From Kalaharituber pfeilii (taxonomy: Eukaryota > Ascomycota > Pezizomycetes > Pezizales > Pezizaceae), in NCBI GenBank assembly GCA_015179045.1, contig WHUZ01000014.1, positions 744,001 through 808,000 of the forward strand: a DNA stretch of 64,000 bases, given 5' to 3'. The translations under genes and the position numbers were made by a program. The notes beneath the pieces were generated by a model. That model saw only the letters and a program-made list of their open reading frames with translations, was not told the origin of the DNA and searched no databases. Shown here piece by piece: positions 58,641 to 64,000 of this stretch. The stretch's first letter is position 1. Every line of letters starts with the position of its first letter.

Positions 58641-58843
58641 AGCTTAGTCTTGACCGAGATTCCAGAAAAAATAACCTCCTCAGTTGTGATATCGATCGCA
58701 CGCGGAGCGGGGTAACAAAACGCCACAAATAAACAACTAACCACGCAGCACCTCACATACAACTTCGTAACTCTAACCTCACCCCTTTGGCTCCTCAGAT
58801 AAAAAAGAGTACAGAGATTACTTGAGGGAAGAAATCAGCAACG

Positions 58844-61800
58844 ATGATATCCCGCAGCACTACAGTTGCATTATTGTTCCTGGTTACAATTGTCTTTTTG
58901 GCGTCGCCGGCTGTACGTTAATTAATTTTTCTTCTTTCCCTTTTCTTTTTCTCTGTCTACCTGTTCCTTGGGCTTTCATTGCTGTTCATTTGTTTTCTTT
59001 TTGTTTCTTTTCCTTTTTTCTTTTTATCGTTTTTGGCTGTGGAACTTTCTGAGTCGCCTGTATCCTTCCGCATATCCCTCGTCTCATAAACCTGTTATAC
59101 TCCGCTCTTCTCTGCCCGCCTTTGTGTCACCCTCCCCCTACCTCACTCTTTTTTCGCCTGTGCCCCATACCCCACCCCCATTGCCCTTGTCCTAATTCTC
59201 AATTCTGCCCTCCCACTCTCATTCTCCCTACATCTCGCTAACACCTCCTCCAGCTCGCCTTCGGCGCCGGCAACATCCCCACTCTCGCCAAAGTTGAAGG
59301 ACAGAATTTCCGCCATGGAGACATTGAGGACACGTTGAAAAAACTCACATTCCTCAAAGGCGCAAAATGGTCCAGCAAGCTGATCAAGCGCGTCTACTTT
59401 GGAAACTGGCTGCGCGACTACTCGCAGGCAATTGATGTCGGGACGGTCAAGAGTGTGCAGGCGCAGTCGATTAGAGTCCTGGTCTGGGTCCTGGCATTCA
59501 TGTCATTTGGATTTGCTACGGGGGAGTTTGAGGTGACGGAAGAGAGGTTGGGAGTGTACAGGCCCGAGGAGCATATTGGTGTGTTGCATTCCTTCCCCTT
59601 GCCTTCCCCCACATTTCTCCATTGAAACATCAACCTAACGTATACCCCGTAGATAATCCGAAGGATTATGCGGACAACCAAGACGCACGACTGTATGATG
59701 CTCGTCTTCGCCCCCCCGTACATCCTACGGAACTCGCTGTAGACCCCGCTACTTGCATGAAGAATTACATCGCCAATGAAAACCTCGGAATCGCAACCTC
59801 TGCTGGATACATTAAGCATTCTCTCAACCGGTCCGTCCATTTCGGCCGGCTCTACACCTCTGGCCCCCCCGGCGAAGCCGGCAAGGAAGCCCACCTCAAC
59901 GAAGCCCTCCGCTGCCTCGGCCAGGCCTTGCACACTCTTGAAGACTTCTCGGCACACAGCAACTACGTCGAGCTCGTTCTGCGCGAACTTGGTATGTTGG
60001 CAGTTTTCCCCCACGTTGGCACCCTAACAGAGATGGTTCTTCCAAACGGCAAGCGCGTGTTCCCGCTCACAACCGGCACCTTTGGCGGCGTCGACTTCCT
60101 CCACTCCGTGCTCGGCGAGGCACAAGACAAGTTTACGCAGACGGAGCTTCAAGAGATGGACCTCGTGCTCGAGGAAGCCCACAATGAGAACAAAAAGTCC
60201 GGCACCCGTCACGTGCAAACCTCGATCCTCAAGGACCTGTTATCTAAAATTCCAAACTGCGCCGCGCTTGCCGCACAAGCCGATACTCTCGAACAAGCCG
60301 CCGATGCTCGCGAGTTTGAGAACATGAAGCTTGCGGACCCAAGCGAGTTTGGGTCCAGAGCAGCCCAGAAGGACCCTGCCAGCTTCGATCCGGTCAAGTT
60401 GTCGCGCGACATTTACCCGATTTTGGAGTTTCGGGATAATGCGGTCAAGACGATTGCGGCGGCGTTGGATAGCATTACCGAGAGCATCCCAGGTTTCCCA
60501 GAGTTCTCGGAGCTCATGGATCAGATTTCCGACCAACTGTCCATTTATGTGTTTTCGGTTTTGTCTCCGTACATACGCCCGCTGATTGCACAGGCACATC
60601 TGGAGCTCAAGACGGGGTCGACGGAGGTGCTGAACTCAGCCAAGCATCATCAGTTTGAGGTGTGGTCGAACCCGTACTCGACAGACCCAACGCATTCGAT
60701 GCTGAGCAAGGACCATTTCTCGAACGTGTTGAACTGCCCTGCGGGCTTGATTGCGACGAAGATAGTTGAGTATGTAGTGCCAAGGGTCCTGTTCGCGTGG
60801 GAGAACGTGAACGCAGATATCGGCTTGATATTGTATGATGTTGTGCGTGTGCTGCATCACCCTGGGCTCCGGGACCCGAGTAGCGAGATTCAGACGGGGA
60901 TGTTTGAGGTTGTGAGGCAGTGGGCGGAGGCATATCCTGGTGGTCGAGCAGCGCTGGAGGGGATATTGAATTCTGATGCGGTGAAAGAGGGTAGAAATCA
61001 TAAGGGTGGATTTTCAGGGGACTGTGGACATGGGAAACTGAAGGGAGGAGAGTGGGAAAGGGCGGAGAAGGTGAAAAGTAAGAAGAAAAAGGGGTCGTCC
61101 TCAAAGGACAAGGCGAAGGAGGATTATATAAAGATCGGGGGAATGAAGGTACCGACAGGGGGATTGACAGCGAGTCCGTTGGGCGGGACATTGGGAGGGA
61201 TTGCGAGCGCGGCGTTGGCGGGATATAAGGGGGAGTCATTCCCTGGGGCGTTCCCTGGGGATGAGAAAGAGAAGAAGGACAAGAAGGAAAAGAAGGAAAA
61301 GAAGGAGAAAGAGGAGAAAGAGAAAGATAAATATGGGAGCGTGAGGGAGAAGGAGAAGAAGGAAAGGGATAGGAAGGATAAAAATGAGAAGGAGGACAAG
61401 TACGGGAGTGTGAGGGAGAAGGAGAAGAAGAAAAAGGAGAAGGATTACGATTATCATGATGAGAAGGAAAGGAAGGAGAAGAAGGACAGAGAAAGGGAAA
61501 AGGAGAGGGAGAAGGAAAAGAAGGAGAAGTCGGTTACCCCCAGCAAACCCACCGCAACGACACCCTTCGCTTATCCTGGAGGATGGATTGGTACTAACGA
61601 GGATGGAAATAGGGATAAATCTAAGAAGGACAAAGATAAGTACAAGTCCTCTGGCCGAGACTATAGCGACGATGAAGATGACGACAGTCACCACCGATCC
61701 CACAGTCACAGCCACAGGGAACACTCGCACTCGTACAGCTCCGGCAAGTACCGAAGCCCTTCCCCTCATTCCCGTCGAGGTCACTCGCCAAAACGGTCCC

Positions 61801-62144
61801 CGTCACGCGAACACGGACGTAAACATTCGCATGGGTACGAGCATGCGTACAACCGTCGATCCCCTGAGCACGAGAGCGGCTCCCCACCACGCACATACTA
61901 CGGTGGCGGCCACCATGGCTACGACGAGGCCGCCCGATACGATTACGATTACGACTACAGGACCCAAAAACATTACACGCCGAGTCCTGTCATGATGGAT
62001 CCGCATCCGTCCCACGTGCACACTCACGGGCACCAAATCTCGCCGTATGGTGTGCCATCAGCGTACGCAGAGCCGGATCCTGAGTTGTTGCATGTGGGGG
62101 GCATGGACATAGAAGTGACAGGAGCCGCAGCAGGAGCAGGGTGA
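58844..62144 (+). CDS. het-c: HET-C family heterokaryon incompatibility protein
   Basis: Model: join(58844..58912, 59254..59578, 59653..62144), 961 residues. Exon 1 encodes a signal peptide (MISRSTTVALLFLVTIVFLA), then a GTACGT donor. Both introns (341 and 74 bp) keep frame, and the second splice makes the family motif DNPKDYADN. Other hallmarks of the family are AFGAGNIPTLAKVEGQNFRH near the start, WLRDYSQAIDVG, and LHTLEDFSAHSNYVEL, VFPHVG and GTFGGVDFLHS. In Neurospora, HET-C alleles help control non-self recognition and cell death after hyphal fusion, and the protein goes to the plasma membrane. The conserved part spans about residues 24-590. The tail differs from the Gly-rich Neurospora tail: a Lys/Glu-rich region at about 600-760, then Ser/His/Arg/Tyr-rich sequence. 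Coding-like sequence continues past the stop in another frame (62144-62318), so the tail may be longer. Allelic function cannot be judged. Confidence 0.92.
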
Positions 62145-62318
62145 GGAATGAGTATGTAGAGGTGGAGTATGCGGTGCCTGTGCCGGTGGCGCCGATGCCA
62201 CCGAGTATGGAAGGGTACGCGAGGAAGGAGACAGACGATGGGGTTTATGGGCCCCATGGTCACAGTGGATATGGAGAGGGATGGGCAGGGAATTACGGGA
62301 AGGATTATGAGTATTGAT
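62144..62318 (+). other. possible out-of-frame continuation of HET-C tail
   Basis: After the TGA at 62142-62144, one other frame reads on for about 57 codons to a TGA, with Tyr/Gly/Val-rich content (NEYVEVEYAVPVP, GYGEGWAGNYGKDYEY) in keeping with the preceding tail. A single base change in length within the GGG at 62139-62141, or an unseen short intron, would account for it. It could be an assembly error, a real frameshift allele or chance. Confidence 0.5.
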
Positions 62319-64000
62319 TGATTAGATCGTGGCGAGTTTTCGAGGAGGGGGATGGTCCAAGGAAGAAGATATGAGGAGGTGGGTGGAGGGAGGCAAAGTG
62401 GCGATGGTATGTATTTGTGTGTTTATCTGGAACGGTCCTTTGTTAATTGCTTGGGCCCATGATGTGATTCATGGTTATTTTGCTCAAGTCCGGTAAATGG
62501 ACGTGAAATGGGAATCTCTTCATGGAATTTTTTCTTTTTTTCCCTTTTTCATGAGGTTGGGAGGAAGCTTGTTTACTTGTAGTATTCGAAATTTCGAATC
62601 CTTACCGTGCTCACCGTGGTGCAATCAAAAATCAACTTGGTATACTAACTACGTAGTTATGTTACATTAAAACTGAAAAAGTTGCCCAAAATTTTTATTG
62701 TCACAAAGCAAGACAGGAGGGTTGAGGAGTGAAGTTAATTCCTGGCTGCAGTTTGCTGAAGTTGTAGCGCTATCCTATGAGGAAATTCCCGATACCGTAT
62801 TTCTCCCTTCACATATACTCAGTTGCTGACCATGCAGCCTTTATTCTCAATCTGCCGCCACCACTGCCATAGTCTTGCATGGAACAGTGACTAGTCTTCT
62901 ATTTGTGATGATATTTCCTCCCAATCTAACTACTTAGCAGGAATGAAAATCGCCGAATGCTTTTCAGTCAAAAAAATCTATACCAATCAAATCACATGCA
63001 AACGTATTCGAGGGAGAGGCCTGTAATTGTTAAGAAATCCAGTCATGTACTCGCGAATGCTCGCAGGATACGTCTGACATACTTACGCGTACATTGTCAA
63101 GTATACCATGAAGTTTTGAGTAGGATACTGTAGTTTGTGTAACTACACAGCACCGGCACCAAGCTGAGGCCAACACAGCAAATAATGAAGATGCTTGTTT
63201 TACTAGCAACCGGGTACGAGTCCAAACTTTACGTATGAATTTGGCAACTATTCGGTATAAGTATTTAATGTTAAGTATTTACCAAAAGAGAGCTGGCACA
63301 TTCCGAACAGAGAGGATCTCATGATAGAACACGTCGGGCATGACGATTTCGGGATACCTCTAGTCTGAATATCGCTATATGCTAGTCTAGGTGAGGAGTC
63401 GTTCGTTGCTGTCCTGACTTGGCAATGTCCCTAGGAATAATGATTTGGGGTAGATGCGCAACGGGACAGTAGCGTAAATGAATTCAAAGCAGGAACGGGT
63501 ACGTCTTGCTCATATAGCTCCGGACCCAGAGTTGTAAACTGTGAGAATTACGATCCATTACCAAATAGCAGTTTATCAGCGCTGTACGCTGGGATTCATA
63601 GCAGCTTATGTAACCTTCACTACGCGGCATCGCATGCAGGCGGTCAGCTCAAGAACGCTCTGATATATCGTCCCGGGTTATTCAGTCGCGGGGGCCACAA
63701 GGTAACGCTTGAGCCAATGAAAAGCAAGCCATATACAGCACCCACTGGCGCCCTACAAACATCCTCTGGGAGGAACGCAAATGCTCCACTGATAACTCTT
63801 GCTAATCAGGGAAGCTTTCATTGTCCACTAGGAACGAAAAGTGCCCTTACGATAGAGATAGGTAGCTAAGATGCATACTCTGAGTGGCTCCGGTCTGCTG
63901 AGTGGCCGGGACTAGTGGTGACTGGCTCACATTATGGGTGGCACGGAACACTTCCCACTATCAGCTGCCACATGTTGAAGATTGGTTGCAAAGGAGATAA
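62319..64000. other. 3' flank of HET-C gene, no further gene
   Basis: T-rich downstream sequence to about 62.7 kb, likely the 3' untranslated region and terminator area, then anonymous sequence to the window end. No open frame, repeat or RNA gene can be supported. Confidence 0.5.

Noticed and set aside
60607..61784. Long minus-strand frames opposite the HET-C coding region
   Set aside because: Antisense shadows of the lysine-rich tail (AAG/GAG codons read as leucine/phenylalanine/serine-rich sequence).
1..64000. CRISPR array, rRNA, tRNA genes or bacterial operon signals
   Set aside because: No regularly spaced repeats with unique spacers, no rRNA sequence, and no cloverleaf found by eye; gene structure is eukaryotic.

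Overview
This is nuclear DNA from a filamentous ascomycete. The evidence is a HET-C family gene (a family of filamentous fungi), short introns of about 50-90 bp with GT..AG ends and CTAAC-like branch sites, fungal C2H2 zinc-finger genes, and an LTR retrotransposon with a fungal Gag-protease polyprotein. Only about three confident cellular genes and two or three doubtful ones lie in 64 kb. Most of the rest is anonymous or repeat-derived sequence, so this is a large, repeat-expanded genome. A Pezizomycete of the truffle type would fit, but that assignment is inference.

Layout. 1-7 kb: no gene, some short palindromes. 7.3-8.0 kb: a GC-rich island, then a seven-exon three-finger C2H2 gene (9.07-12.15 kb). 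13.1-17.1 kb: coding-like but unresolved stretches and one small spliced hypothetical gene. 17.6-32.3 kb: many poly(A)-tailed retroposons, a MITE-like element, palindromes, a diverged repeat pair and a short minus-strand zinc-finger gene (25.5-25.9 kb). 33.0-34.8 kb: GC-rich promoter, TATA box and a two-exon zinc-finger gene. 35-48 kb: gene-free with further retroposons. 48.2-52.2 kb: a nearly pristine LTR retrotransposon carrying only gag and protease, nested inside a SINE. 52.4-52.6 kb: another SINE with 46-bp flanking direct repeats. 53-57.8 kb: pyrimidine-rich, no clear gene. 57.8-62.3 kb: GC-rich island and a three-exon HET-C gene.

The most interesting system is a set of about 20 short, 3'-A-tailed retroposons in two families. 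Family A has long copies (up to about 240 bp) with sequences resembling tRNA-type A and B boxes, so it looks like a tRNA-derived SINE. Most copies are cut down to a 30-nt hairpin plus the A tail, yet several retain clear 6-16 bp target-site duplications. Family B has a different CCCTGC/GCGGGG hairpin before the A tail and 9-13 bp duplications. A small hairpin next to the tail may be the unit recognised by a partner LINE reverse transcriptase, which is not in this window.

The cellular genes are not an operon or cluster. Three putative zinc-finger regulators and a HET-C protein lie far apart. Each of the three best-supported genes has a GC-rich island upstream.
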